Below, in pieces: positions 1 through 8,687 of a stretch of DNA of 64,000 nucleotides. Source of the DNA: Novosphingobium album (ex Liu et al. 2023) (GTDB lineage Bacteria > Pseudomonadota > Alphaproteobacteria > Sphingomonadales > Sphingomonadaceae); assembly GCF_029076845.1 (NCBI RefSeq), contig NZ_JARESE010000076.1:1-64000 (forward strand). Reading direction: 5' to 3'. How positions within the stretch are numbered: the stretch's first letter is position 1; the number at the start of each line of letters is the position of its first letter. Below the pieces are notes generated by a model. It was not told the DNA's origin. It made no database searches and saw nothing but the letters and a program-made list of their open reading frames with translations. Made by a program: the position numbers and the translations under genes.

Positions 1-449
1 CACCTCGGAATCCCGCGCGCCATCAAATCGGAACACCGCGCGCGATCACCTCGGAATCCGCAATCGACACTGCCGCCGTCGAAAAGCATCCCAAGGTCGA
101 TGCACCAGCTGCCGAGCGACTGGCCGACGCATTGCTGCAACTGAAGAGCGGCCTGGCTCCTGACGGCACCTACAAGCCGGAATCGGCCAACATGACGATG
201 GGCAAACTGGCGTTCAGCAAGCTGCGGGGCTGCGTCGCCTGTCATCAGGACGTGCAGGGCCAAGGCGGTCTTTCAGGGCCGGAGCTCTACGACGCCGGCA
301 GACGCCTGCGTCCCGACTATGTCATAGCCTACGCCAAGAACCCCCAGCAGTTCGATCCTCATGTCTGGATGCCGACCCAGACGCTGTCGGAGCCCGATCT
401 CCAGCGTCTCACGGGCTATATCGCCTCACTGGGCAAGGAGAACAAATGA
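1..449 (+). CDS. c-type cytochrome, 5' end outside window (partial)
   Basis: The reading frame is open from base 3 and has no convincing start in the window, so the gene begins upstream. The visible ~149 residues hold one heme c motif, CVACH, about 45 residues from the left end of the conserved part, and a C-terminal Met-containing segment (VWMPTQTL) that could give the distal heme ligand, as in class I cytochromes c. It should be a periplasmic electron carrier. Its TGA overlaps the next cytochrome's ATG (ATGA), so the two are translationally coupled and sit just upstream of a copper nitrite reductase-like gene. Electron donation to that enzyme is inferred from context. The first ~20 visible residues come from a short repetitive stretch. 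Confidence 0.75.
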   Translation, partial: PRNPARHQIGTPRAITSESAIDTAAVEKHPKVDAPAAERLADALLQLKSGLAPDGTYKPESANMTMGKLAFSKLRGCVACHQDVQGQGGLSGPELYDAGRRLRPDYVIAYAKNPQQFDPHVWMPTQTLSEPDLQRLTGYIASLGKENK

Positions 450-838
450 TGCTGCGCTACGCGCTAGCCGCACTCGGCCTGGCCATTCTCGGCGCTGGGA
501 TCACCCTGCACCAACCGGCGACTGCAGGAACCGAAAGTCCGAAGATCCAGGCCACCGCCCACCTCTATGACACCTATTGCGCACAGTGCCACGGGGTCCA
601 GCGAAACGGGAAGGGCGTCAACACCATCGGCCTGTCCGTCCAGCCGAGGGACCACAGTGACACTGTCGCGATGTCCTCGCTGCCGCGCGAACAGATGATC
701 AAGGCGATCACCGATGGCGGCGCTTCGGTCAACAAATCGGCTCTCATGCCCTCCTGGTCCGGCGTTCTTACGAAGGATCAGATCGAGGATATGGCCGACT
801 ACCTGATCTACGTCTGCAAATGTGACCAGAAAAAGTGA
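446..838 (+). CDS. small monoheme c-type cytochrome
   Basis: A 130-residue protein with an N-terminal hydrophobic signal sequence (residues ~1-28, ending near ATAG) and a single CAQCH heme motif at 45-49. The C-terminal half carries MPSW and a final helix (MADYLIYVC), as in small cytochrome c domains that use a Met distal ligand. The C-terminal CKC is unusual. The start chosen is the first ATG of an ATGATG doublet that overlaps the upstream stop. It is probably a periplasmic electron carrier working with the upstream cytochrome and the nitrite reductase-like protein 27 bp downstream. The partner assignment is inference from gene order. Confidence 0.8.
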   Translation: MMLRYALAALGLAILGAGITLHQPATAGTESPKIQATAHLYDTYCAQCHGVQRNGKGVNTIGLSVQPRDHSDTVAMSSLPREQMIKAITDGGASVNKSALMPSWSGVLTKDQIEDMADYLIYVCKCDQKK

Positions 839-865
839 CCATAATCAGCAAGCAGGGGTGAAATC

Positions 866-1789
866 ATGCGAAAGTCTCTACTCGTAGCCGCGTCGGCACT
901 CATGGGCCTGGTCTCCCAGCCCGCGCTCGCCAAGGATGTCCAACTCCGCCTCACCGCGAAGGAAGTGTCCCTGCCGGTCGACAACAAGGGGACGATGCAG
1001 GCGTCCTGGACCTATGAAGGACAGGTTCCCGGCCCGGTCCTTCGTGTCACCGAAGGCGACCGCGTTACTATCGTGCTGACCAACGACGCTGCCAACAAGA
1101 ACTCGCACTCGATCGATCTGCACGCCGCGCGTGTCGACGTGGTCAAGGATTTCGAGGCGATCAAGCCGGGTGAGACGAAGACATTCAGCTTCACGGCGAC
1201 CTATCCCGGCGCATTCTACTATCATTGCGGTTCCGACCCGATGTATCAGCACATCGCACGCGGAATGTTCGGTGTTATCCTGGTCGACCCGAAGGATGCC
1301 AAGGCACTGCCACCAGCCGATCGCGAATATATTCTCGTGCAATCTGAGGTCTATTCGAATCCGGATGACCTCCACTCGATCATGAAGAGTGATTGGCAGC
1401 ACGTTGTTTTCAATGGCGTAGCGTTCAAGTACGATCCGGTTCACGATCCGGCTTCGACGAAGATGCTCGTCGCCAAACCCGGCGAACGTGTGCGGGTCTA
1501 TTTTGTGAACGCTGGCCCCAACGAATATTCGACGCTCCATCCGATCGCCGGCATCTGGGATGCCGTCTATCCGAGCGGCAACCCCAAGAACAAGAAGGTC
1601 GGTATGCAGAGCCTGGTTGTTGGTCCGGGCGATGGAGCGACCTTTGATCTCATCTCACCTGTCGAAGGCGCCAACGTGATCGTCGACCACTCCATGTCTC
1701 ACGCCCACACCGGCGCCATGGCCGTGGTGATGTTCTCAAACGATGCCGACCCCAAGATGGGGCGAGGAAATCTCATCCTCGTGCCCTGA
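866..1789 (+). CDS. nirK: copper-containing nitrite reductase-like protein (NirK family)
   Basis: A 307-residue two-cupredoxin-domain protein with a signal peptide cleaved near ALA-KD (residue 23). All NirK-type ligands can be placed: H81, C121, H129 and M134 for type 1 copper; H86, H120 and H275 for type 2 copper; and the catalytic pair D84 and H225. The spacing HSIDLH (H-x4-H) matches NirK rather than the HxH motifs of laccases. The family reduces nitrite to nitric oxide in the periplasm using electrons from cytochrome c or cupredoxin. It is shorter and more divergent than classical NirK (~340-380 aa), so an alternative multicopper activity cannot be excluded. Two cytochromes lie upstream; nnrS, on the opposite strand beyond the next gene, fits NO production. 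Confidence 0.75.
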   Translation: MRKSLLVAASALMGLVSQPALAKDVQLRLTAKEVSLPVDNKGTMQASWTYEGQVPGPVLRVTEGDRVTIVLTNDAANKNSHSIDLHAARVDVVKDFEAIKPGETKTFSFTATYPGAFYYHCGSDPMYQHIARGMFGVILVDPKDAKALPPADREYILVQSEVYSNPDDLHSIMKSDWQHVVFNGVAFKYDPVHDPASTKMLVAKPGERVRVYFVNAGPNEYSTLHPIAGIWDAVYPSGNPKNKKVGMQSLVVGPGDGATFDLISPVEGANVIVDHSMSHAHTGAMAVVMFSNDADPKMGRGNLILVP

Positions 1790-1927
1790 GGCTGATCCCA
1801 TTTCCGTAGCTCCGGGCGCCATGCGCGCCCAGCGCCGCGGCCTTGCCAAGAACCTTGCCGGCCACCTAGCGCCCCAAACGGCCGGGTCCTCGCGCGAAGC
1901 CGCGGCGCACCTCCATGCAGGTCTGAC

Positions 1928-3979
1928 GTGTCCAAATGTGCTCCCAATTCCAGCCAGAGCTCGACCGATGCACGCACCCCTCGGGCTCGTGCCAGGCGAA
2001 CCTACAATCTGGGACTTGTGCTAACGTTCTGTTTGATTCTGCCGGCACCGGCTCTTGCACAAACTGCCAGAATACCGGCAACAGACGAGGGTGTCACCAT
2101 CATCGTGATTGGCCGGCTTGCCGCGAATGACGCCGAGCGCCGGGTTCAGGCTACGCCTGGCGGTGCCGATGTCGTGACTTACGAGGACTATGCGGACAAA
2201 TCGCTTGTCTCGCTTCGAGATACCTTGGCCTACTCGCCGGGGGTCTACACGCAGCCGCGTTTTGGCCAGGAAATCCGGATATCCATTCGCGGCTCCGGTG
2301 TGTCGCGCGGCTACCATATGCGTGGGCTGACACTGCTGCAGGATGGCGTTCCGATCAATCTTGCCGATGACAACGGGGACTTCCAGGAACTCGAACCGAC
2401 CTTCTTCGATCATCTTGAGGTTTACCGCGGAGCCAACGCTCTGCGCATGGGGTCGGGCACGCTTGGCGGCGCGATCAACGGTGTCACGCCGAGCGGCGAT
2501 CGCGCTCATGGGCTCTATGCCCGGCTTGATTTCGGCTCGTTCGACATGATCCGGGGTCTAGCGTCGTTTGGTTTCGGAGACAGCGACACGAACGGGTGGC
2601 TGGCGGCGAGTGCCGACACACAGCGCGGCGATCGCAATCACGCGAAGCGGCATTCCCTGCGTCTCCACGGCAATGCCGCTTTTCATATTGCCGACGGCGC
2701 TCAAACCCGCTTCTACATCGGCGCCAACAGCATCGACCAGCAGCTGCCTGGCGCACTGACCCAGGTGAAGGCACTTACCGCGCCGCGGACCGGCAATTTT
2801 GTTGGGAATCAGGCCCGCGATATAGATTCCCTCCGTCTCCAGAACCGGACCACGCTCGAGTTGGGCAGCGCGATGCTCAACATCGGTGCCTTCCTCAATC
2901 TCAAACAGCTTTTTCACCCCATCTATCAGGTGATCGATCAGAACTCGGCCGATCGGGGTGTTTTTGCACGCTTCGATTATGTAGCGGGTCCGTTCGAAAT
3001 GACGCTCGGTGGTGAATCGCGCTGGGGTACAATCAAGGCGAAGCGCTTTCTCAACGTCCAGGGACAGCGCGGCGCACTTACTTTCGATGCTCGCCAGACG
3101 GCCCGTACCAGCACGCTCTATACCGAACTCAGGTTCCGGCCCGTCCCCGAGGTTCAACTCCTTGTCGGCGCAATTTATGCCGAAGGCTACCGACGACAGG
3201 AGCAGTCGGTGCCTGCCCCTGTCGTAGGCAGCGCTGCCTACGACAGCTTCTCGCCCCGCGTCGGTCTCCTGTGGGAGCCAGCACATTCGATCCAAGTCTA
3301 CGCCAATTTCAGTCGTTCGGCCGAGTTTCCGACCTTCGTCGAACTCGCGCAAGTGGCCGCCTTTGTTCCAGTGCGAGAACAGCATGCCTGGACTGCCGAG
3401 ATCGGGACGCGCGGCAAAAGGGGCTGGATGAGCTGGGACATATCGCTCTACCGGGCTCAGGTGCGCGGGGAGATGCTGCAGTTCACCGTTGGCCCGGACA
3501 TTCCAGCCCCGACCTTCAACGCCGGCCGAACATTGCATCAGGGCATAGAGGCTGGTCTGAGCCTCGAGCCGACCGACTGGCTCCGTCTCCGGCAGATCTG
3601 GCAATATTCTGATTTTCGCTTCCAAGACGATGCCCAGTTTGGGAATAACCGCCTGCCTGTCGTCCCGCGCCACGTCCTGCGAACCGAAATCCGGCTCGGA
3701 ACGGAAGCCCTGCACATCGCGCCCAACGTCGAATGGGTGCCTGAAGGCGCCTGGGCCGACTATGCCAACACGGTTCGGGTACCAGGTTATGCGCTGATCG
3801 GGCTCACCGCCGGCGCCACGCTTACGAATGGCATCGACGTTTTTCTCGATGCCCGCAACCTGTTAGGCAAGAAGGCGATCGGCGACATATCCGCCGCGAT
3901 CAAGGCCTTGCCGACCTCGGAAATCTATTATCCGATAGAGCAGAGGGCGGTCTACGCGGGCATTCGCGCACGTTTCTAG
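1928..3979 (+). CDS. TonB-dependent outer-membrane receptor
   Basis: A 683-residue protein starting at GTG, with a signal peptide ending at ALA-QT, a plug domain (about residues 70-190, including SIRGSGVSR, DGVPINLAD and VYRGANAL) and a 22-strand-type barrel ending in an aromatic C-terminus (GIRARF). The plug resembles the YncD/FecA-like group. Known ligands of relatives include ferric siderophores, copper and, for YncD, pyrroloquinoline quinone. The position behind a copper enzyme makes copper or a redox cofactor an attractive substrate, but nothing in the sequence proves it. There is no N-terminal FecA-type signalling extension and no nearby FecIR pair. Confidence 0.85.
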   Translation: MSKCAPNSSQSSTDARTPRARARRTYNLGLVLTFCLILPAPALAQTARIPATDEGVTIIVIGRLAANDAERRVQATPGGADVVTYEDYADKSLVSLRDTLAYSPGVYTQPRFGQEIRISIRGSGVSRGYHMRGLTLLQDGVPINLADDNGDFQELEPTFFDHLEVYRGANALRMGSGTLGGAINGVTPSGDRAHGLYARLDFGSFDMIRGLASFGFGDSDTNGWLAASADTQRGDRNHAKRHSLRLHGNAAFHIADGAQTRFYIGANSIDQQLPGALTQVKALTAPRTGNFVGNQARDIDSLRLQNRTTLELGSAMLNIGAFLNLKQLFHPIYQVIDQNSADRGVFARFDYVAGPFEMTLGGESRWGTIKAKRFLNVQGQRGALTFDARQTARTSTLYTELRFRPVPEVQLLVGAIYAEGYRRQEQSVPAPVVGSAAYDSFSPRVGLLWEPAHSIQVYANFSRSAEFPTFVELAQVAAFVPVREQHAWTAEIGTRGKRGWMSWDISLYRAQVRGEMLQFTVGPDIPAPTFNAGRTLHQGIEAGLSLEPTDWLRLRQIWQYSDFRFQDDAQFGNNRLPVVPRHVLRTEIRLGTEALHIAPNVEWVPEGAWADYANTVRVPGYALIGLTAGATLTNGIDVFLDARNLLGKKAIGDISAAIKALPTSEIYYPIEQRAVYAGIRARF

Positions 3980-3987
3980 AGCAGGCC

Positions 3988-4026
3988 GCACAATACCCGC
4001 ATAGCGCGGTGTGCTCCGAGTTTTTT
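3988..4026 (+). terminator. possible terminator between convergent genes
   Basis: Downstream of the TonB receptor stop, an imperfect hairpin (GCACA paired with TGTGC, with inner CCGC/GCGG pairing) is followed six bases later by a run of six T residues. It sits between convergent genes, where termination is expected. The gap between stem and T-run makes it weak. Confidence 0.35.
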
Positions 4027-4100
4027 CCGCATCGCCACCTCGGACGATCGGTACGCGCCTTCCAGCGCGATGCCGGGGCTTATCAGGCCCACGACACGCC

Positions 4101-5297
4101 TCAGCCAGGCTGGCCATCGATCCTTGGCGTGGCGTAGATCCACGCAGCCCAGAGGACCCAGGGCAGAAAAGCGATGAGCCATCCAATGGCTGCTGCAGCC
4201 TGCCATCCCAGCCAATCGTCTGCGAGCTCAGCCCAGATTCGCGCCACGCAGACAAGCTGTATTGCTGCGAAGGCATAGCCGGCGACAGGTGGGAGGAGGA
4301 GAGGGCGCCCGGAGTGCCCCTGGGTAACGCGCGTCACCATCGCGACCAGGATGCTGCCGAAGAAGCCGATAAACAGAGCATGGGCGGGCGCCTTGCCGAG
4401 GATCGCCGCGCCATCCAGCGCGAAGGCAATATCCTGCACTGTGAAAAGGGCCAAGGCGATCGGGAGCCAAGCGAGACCGCCATAGAGAACCAGCAGCAAA
4501 GGCGGCATCCGCCGCCGTGGAACCCAGCGAAAGAAGACCAGCAGTGAGAGGAGGAACAGCGGCAGATCGGAGAGCCAGAGGCCGTCTGCCGGCAAGCCCA
4601 GACGAAGCACAAGCAGAGCCCAGCCCAAGGCGAGAACCCATAGCGGCCGCCATGGCTCATATCCGGGCAGTGCGCTCGCGGAGAAGAACGGGATCATCCT
4701 GTGGGCGACGGTAAAATAGACCGGCGCGAGCAATCCGAACGTGCCAATCCGGGCCACGACGTTGGCTAGCGCTTCATCGCCGGTCAGGAGATAGCCGAGC
4801 CAGAGCAAGAGGCCGATCGCCCCCAGACAAAGCGCCGCGAAACATCCCGCCGCATGCCAGGTCTTGCCGGCATCGTGCCAGACAAGGCGTGCGAGCGGCA
4901 GCAGCCCGAGGATCCAGCCGGCCAACGCCGCCGCCGTTCCGAGGATGAGGCCGGGCGACCAGCCGATCGCGCCGACGAGCGTCAGGATCTGGCCGCCCAG
5001 AAGGCCCGCCGCCACCGGCCAGGCCTTGCGCCGGTCGAGATCCGGCTCACCGATCCAGCGGGGAAAGACAGTCAGCAGGAAACCGAAGAAGAAGCTTGGC
5101 AGGACCTGATACTGCATCAGGAACGCGTGAAGACGGCCCGCATAGGGTTCGGGCTGCGGCATGACGAAGAGATTCCACCGCGCGGAAGCCAGCCAGCACG
5201 CCCACCAGGCCATCGCGAGCAGGAGATTGAGCCCGCCCACGAAGAACATCAGCCGGTGCGGCGCCCTTCCCAAATTCGTGGCGGACAGCGAGGACAT
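4101..5297 (-). CDS. nnrS: NnrS family membrane protein
   Basis: About 398 residues with 12 predicted membrane segments. Family signatures are visible: HRMIPFFSASALPGYEPW in the middle and HALFIGFFGSILVAMVTR later, each with conserved histidines proposed to bind heme/copper. NnrS proteins protect against nitric oxide stress and are usually controlled by NO-responsive regulators. I chose the ATG preceded by a GGAG-type ribosome site; a TTG seven codons upstream is possible. It lies behind ccoS at the end of the cbb3 cluster and converges with the nitrite-reductase side, linking NO production and tolerance. Confidence 0.9.
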   Translation of the reverse strand: MSSLSATNLGRAPHRLMFFVGGLNLLLAMAWWACWLASARWNLFVMPQPEPYAGRLHAFLMQYQVLPSFFFGFLLTVFPRWIGEPDLDRRKAWPVAAGLLGGQILTLVGAIGWSPGLILGTAAALAGWILGLLPLARLVWHDAGKTWHAAGCFAALCLGAIGLLLWLGYLLTGDEALANVVARIGTFGLLAPVYFTVAHRMIPFFSASALPGYEPWRPLWVLALGWALLVLRLGLPADGLWLSDLPLFLLSLLVFFRWVPRRRMPPLLLVLYGGLAWLPIALALFTVQDIAFALDGAAILGKAPAHALFIGFFGSILVAMVTRVTQGHSGRPLLLPPVAGYAFAAIQLVCVARIWAELADDWLGWQAAAAIGWLIAFLPWVLWAAWIYATPRIDGQPG

Positions 5298-5347
5298 GAC
5301 GCGAGCTACTCCTTCCAATCCGTCTGCTTGCCAGCGCCGCGCCCCGC

Positions 5348-5497
5348 TCAGAGCGGCTGATCCTCGTCGTCCAGGATGCGCTCCGCCGCGCCGGCGACAT
5401 CGTCATATTGCCCGCTCTTCAGTGCCCAGAAGAACAGGCCCAGGCCCAACCCACCCAATGCGAGCGAAATCGGGATCAGATACCAAAGCACGTTCAT
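5348..5497 (-). CDS. ccoS: cbb3-type oxidase assembly protein CcoS
   Basis: A 49-residue protein with an N-terminal membrane helix (MNVLWYLIPISLALGGLG) followed by FFWALKSGQYDD and an acidic tail ending DDEDQPL. This is the hallmark of CcoS/FixS, which is needed for cofactor insertion into cbb3 oxidase. It lies 15 bp downstream of ccoI in the canonical I-S order. Confidence 0.9.
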   Translation of the reverse strand: MNVLWYLIPISLALGGLGLGLFFWALKSGQYDDVAGAAERILDDEDQPL

Positions 5498-5512
5498 GGC
5501 GCCCGGGCCCGA

Positions 5513-7732
5513 TTACGACGCGCGCAGAAAACGCGGGCTCAGCCGCAGGGCGTTGGCGACGACAAGGATCGACGACCCCGACATCGCCAGCGCCGCGATC
5601 AGCGGCGTTACAAAGCCCGCGATGGCGACCGGCAGGGCCACCAGATTGTACAGGGCGGCAAATGCGAAATTCTGCCGGATCAGCCGATCTGCAACCCGGG
5701 CGATGGCCATTGCATATGGCACGCTCTCCAGATTGGCGTGCAGGAATACGAAATCCGCGGCCTGCCGCCCGACATCCGCGGCGCTGCCCGGCGCGATCGA
5801 GACATGCGCCGCAACGAGCGCGGGTGCGTCGTTGAGACCGTCGCCGACCATCAGCGTCTTGCGCCCGGCTCTGGCCAGTGCCGCGAGGTGTGCAGTCTTC
5901 TCCGCAGGCAGCAGTCCCGCCTGGACCGCTGCAATCCCGAGTTCCGCCGCGACCGGCACGACCGCTGCCCGGGTGTCTCCGGACATGATCTCGAGCGTGT
6001 AGCCACGAGCACGCAGCGCGGTGACGGCCGCCGCTGCTCCGGGACGCATCTCGTCCTCGAAGGCAAAGGCCTGGACCAGCTTTCCGTTGCAGGCCAGCAC
6101 GGTACCACCGGCCTCGACGAGCACGCTCTCGCCCAGCGCCCATTCACGGCGACCGAGCCGCCAGACATCATCACCAATCCGGGCCTCAAGACCGAGCCCG
6201 GGACGTTCGGCAATATGATCGAACGCGATATCCGCGGGCAGGGCCGCCGCCGCAAGGGCCTGGGCATAGGGATGGTGCGAACTGGAGCCGATCCGGGCCG
6301 CGATGGCGAGGTGAGCGGGATCGATCGCGCCGTCGCGCCGCAGCGCCGGACGCCCCAGGGTCAGCGTGCCGGTCTTGTCGAGCACCACCGTATCGACCTC
6401 GACGAGCCGTTCCATGGCGGAGCCATCCTTGACCATGATGCCATGGTCGAACAGCGCCCGCGCCGCGACGACCTGCACCATCGGCACGGCAAGCCCAAGA
6501 GCGCAGGGGCAAGTGACGATCAATACTGCCACGGCAATGGTCAGCGAACGATGCCAGTCGCCGGTCGCGATCACCCACCCCAGGAAGCTGAGCAGCGCCG
6601 CGCTGTGGACGACGGGGACATAGAGACGGGCTGCGCGGTCGGCGATGCGCCGGAACTGCGAGCGTCCGCCCTCCGCCGCCTCCATGAGCCGCATCATCTC
6701 GGCAAGGAAGCTGTCCTTTGGCGCGGCCGTGGCGCGAATGGTAAGCGGTCCCGTGAGGTTGAGCGTTCCGGCGCGAAGTGCGCTTCCCGGTGCTACCTGC
6801 TCCGGCAGGCTCTCGCCGGTCGCCAGTGCGGCATCGATCTCTGAGCTGCCTTCGAGCACGACCGCATCAACCGGAATACGATCGCCCGGACGAAGGGTTA
6901 TGGTCATGCCGGGTTCGAGCTCTTCGGTCGCAAGATAGGTTCGGCCGCCATCCTCCGCCACCACGGTCGCCCCGTAGGCGGCGAGGCGGCCAAGGCCTTT
7001 CACGGCGGTCCGCGCCTTGTCGCGCATGACATAGTCGAGCGTTCGGCCGATCAGCAGAAAGAACAGGAGCGAGACCGAGGCATCGAAATAGGCATGGGGC
7101 TGGCGATGGATCGTATCGTAGAGGCTCATCGCGAAAGCGAGCAGCACGCCGAGCGAGATCGGCACGTCCATGTTGGTCTGACCCCGCCGCAGCGCCCGCC
7201 AGGCCGACTGGAAAAATACCCGCCCGGAATAGGCCAGCGTCGGCAACGCGATCGCCGCTGATAGCCAATGGAACAGGTCGCGGGTCTCGCCGGCGGCACC
7301 CGACCATATCGAGATCGAGAGGCCCATGATGTTCATCGAGGCGAAACCGGCCACGGCCAGCGCGCGCACCATCCGGCCGAGCTCTGGATCCTTCGCGTCC
7401 TCGTAGGCTTCGTGAAGATGGACCTCGTACCCGAGCCCGGTGAGCGCTTCTCCGAGCGGCGGCGGTCCCTCGCTTTCCCGCCAATCGACACCCACGCGCC
7501 GGGTCGAGAGATTGACGCGCGCCCGGGTCACGCCGGGCAGGCGCACGAGTGCATCCTCGATCTTGCGGATGCAGCCGCCACAACTGATCCCGGGAACGGA
7601 AAGATCGGTGTGCCGCAGACCCGCATCGACCTGCCGGCTCGCAAGCAGGAGCTCGTCGGCCGAGAGCCGGGTGAGGGCGGATGCCTGCGTCACCGCATTA
7701 CCGCACCGCTCGATAGGCGTGCCAGGTGGCAT
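5513..7732 (-). CDS. ccoI: cbb3 oxidase copper-transporting P1B ATPase CcoI/FixI
   Basis: A 739-residue heavy-metal P-type ATPase. In order it shows an N-terminal HMA domain with CGGC (C51, C54), membrane helices, the actuator motif TGES near 305, the CPC metal site at 408-410, the phosphorylation motif DKTGT at 452-456, a HP locus and GDGLNDAP near the C-terminus. CcoI exports or delivers copper for CcoN assembly. The ATG at 7732 overlaps the DUF2189 gene by 35 bp; a GTG at 7693, four bases after that gene's stop, is an equally plausible start and would remove 13 residues. Gene order with ccoS and ccoNOQP separates it from general CopA. Confidence 0.9.
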   Translation of the reverse strand: MPPGTPIERCGNAVTQASALTRLSADELLLASRQVDAGLRHTDLSVPGISCGGCIRKIEDALVRLPGVTRARVNLSTRRVGVDWRESEGPPPLGEALTGLGYEVHLHEAYEDAKDPELGRMVRALAVAGFASMNIMGLSISIWSGAAGETRDLFHWLSAAIALPTLAYSGRVFFQSAWRALRRGQTNMDVPISLGVLLAFAMSLYDTIHRQPHAYFDASVSLLFFLLIGRTLDYVMRDKARTAVKGLGRLAAYGATVVAEDGGRTYLATEELEPGMTITLRPGDRIPVDAVVLEGSSEIDAALATGESLPEQVAPGSALRAGTLNLTGPLTIRATAAPKDSFLAEMMRLMEAAEGGRSQFRRIADRAARLYVPVVHSAALLSFLGWVIATGDWHRSLTIAVAVLIVTCPCALGLAVPMVQVVAARALFDHGIMVKDGSAMERLVEVDTVVLDKTGTLTLGRPALRRDGAIDPAHLAIAARIGSSSHHPYAQALAAAALPADIAFDHIAERPGLGLEARIGDDVWRLGRREWALGESVLVEAGGTVLACNGKLVQAFAFEDEMRPGAAAAVTALRARGYTLEIMSGDTRAAVVPVAAELGIAAVQAGLLPAEKTAHLAALARAGRKTLMVGDGLNDAPALVAAHVSIAPGSAADVGRQAADFVFLHANLESVPYAMAIARVADRLIRQNFAFAALYNLVALPVAIAGFVTPLIAALAMSGSSILVVANALRLSPRFLRAS

Positions 7733-8480
7733 GGCCGAGCCAGGGGAAAACGACGATCAGCGCCACGAAGCCGGTTGCGACCGAGAGCAGAAAAAGGGCG
7801 AGGACAAGCGCCCCCCAGACGAGCATGGCGCCCAGGTTGTTCCAGACCAGCGCCCAGCTCGTGCCCATCGCGGTCAGGGTATCGACGCGCTGGTCGAGCA
7901 TCATCGGAATGGAGAAGGCCGAGATCGCGAAGGAGAAGGCCGCGAATAACCCGCCGATCAGCGTCCCGACGATCAGCATCGCGATGCCCGTCGACGTGGT
8001 GAACAGCATCGGAGCGATGTGATCGAGACCGGGAAAGGGGCGAACGCCGAAGAACAGCGCGTAGATGATCACGGCTGCGCGCATCCACAGCAGCATGACG
8101 CCGCACAGCAGCGCCCCGGTGAACAGCACCTGGCCGCCGGCACGCGCATGGGGCAGCAGCATGTGCCGCAGCGAGACCGGCTCATCCTGTTCGAGCGCGC
8201 GGCTCTTGTCATAGAGGCCAACCGCGAGCGCCGGCGCGAAGACGAGGAAGCCCGCGATGGCAGGAAAGAGCGCATAGTCCCAGGCAAGCCAGATCAACCC
8301 GGCGACGATGCCGGCCGAAAGCAGAAAGACGAACAGGCCGTAGAGCAGGCTCGGACCCGGATTGGTGACGAGGTCACGCCATCCGTCGCGCAGCCAACCA
8401 AAGGCGGCTGCCGGGGCAAGGTTGCGAGCATATGGTTGCTCGGTCGCAAGGGGCGGAACGACTGGCGGGATCGTGGTCAT
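7698..8480 (-). CDS. DUF2189 family membrane protein
   Basis: A 260-residue integral membrane protein with six or more hydrophobic segments arranged as in DUF2189. A cytosolic N-terminus (about 35 residues) precedes GWRDLVTNPGPSLLYGL, and the protein ends near PWLGHATWHAYRAVR. Biochemical function is unknown. Family members often sit beside cytochrome oxidase genes. Here it fills the place where ccoG/ccoH normally lie, between ccoP and ccoI, so a role in oxidase assembly or membrane redox is inferred from position only. Confidence 0.8.
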   Translation of the reverse strand: MTTIPPVVPPLATEQPYARNLAPAAAFGWLRDGWRDLVTNPGPSLLYGLFVFLLSAGIVAGLIWLAWDYALFPAIAGFLVFAPALAVGLYDKSRALEQDEPVSLRHMLLPHARAGGQVLFTGALLCGVMLLWMRAAVIIYALFFGVRPFPGLDHIAPMLFTTSTGIAMLIVGTLIGGLFAAFSFAISAFSIPMMLDQRVDTLTAMGTSWALVWNNLGAMLVWGALVLALFLLSVATGFVALIVVFPWLGHATWHAYRAVR

Positions 8481-8498
8481 CGTCTTCTCCCGATCATC

Positions 8499-8687
8499 TC
8501 AGCATGACGACTTGGCGGCGCCGAATACGCCGGGAGCCTTCGCCGTGCCATCAGCCCTGTTATGCTCGACGCACCTGGGTTGCGACATCGAGGCGACATA
8601 GACCAGATGGGCATTGGCGAGCAGGATCGCACCCAGCGCCGCGATCGCCAGCGTCACATAGAAGCCGCGCGATCGGGGGAGCCTCAT
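8499..8687 (-). CDS. small single-TM protein in cbb3 operon
   Basis: 62 residues. One hydrophobic helix (about 9-32) is followed by a short, presumably periplasmic, tail with two cysteines (PRCVEH and terminal SSC). Its start codon overlaps the ccoP stop (ATGA), so it is translationally coupled to the oxidase. It is too short to be a normal CcoH/FixH (~150 aa), but it occupies that slot. I do not recognise a named family; the Cys/His tail could bind metal or be redox active (inference). Confidence 0.65.
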   Translation of the reverse strand: MRLPRSRGFYVTLAIAALGAILLANAHLVYVASMSQPRCVEHNRADGTAKAPGVFGAAKSSC

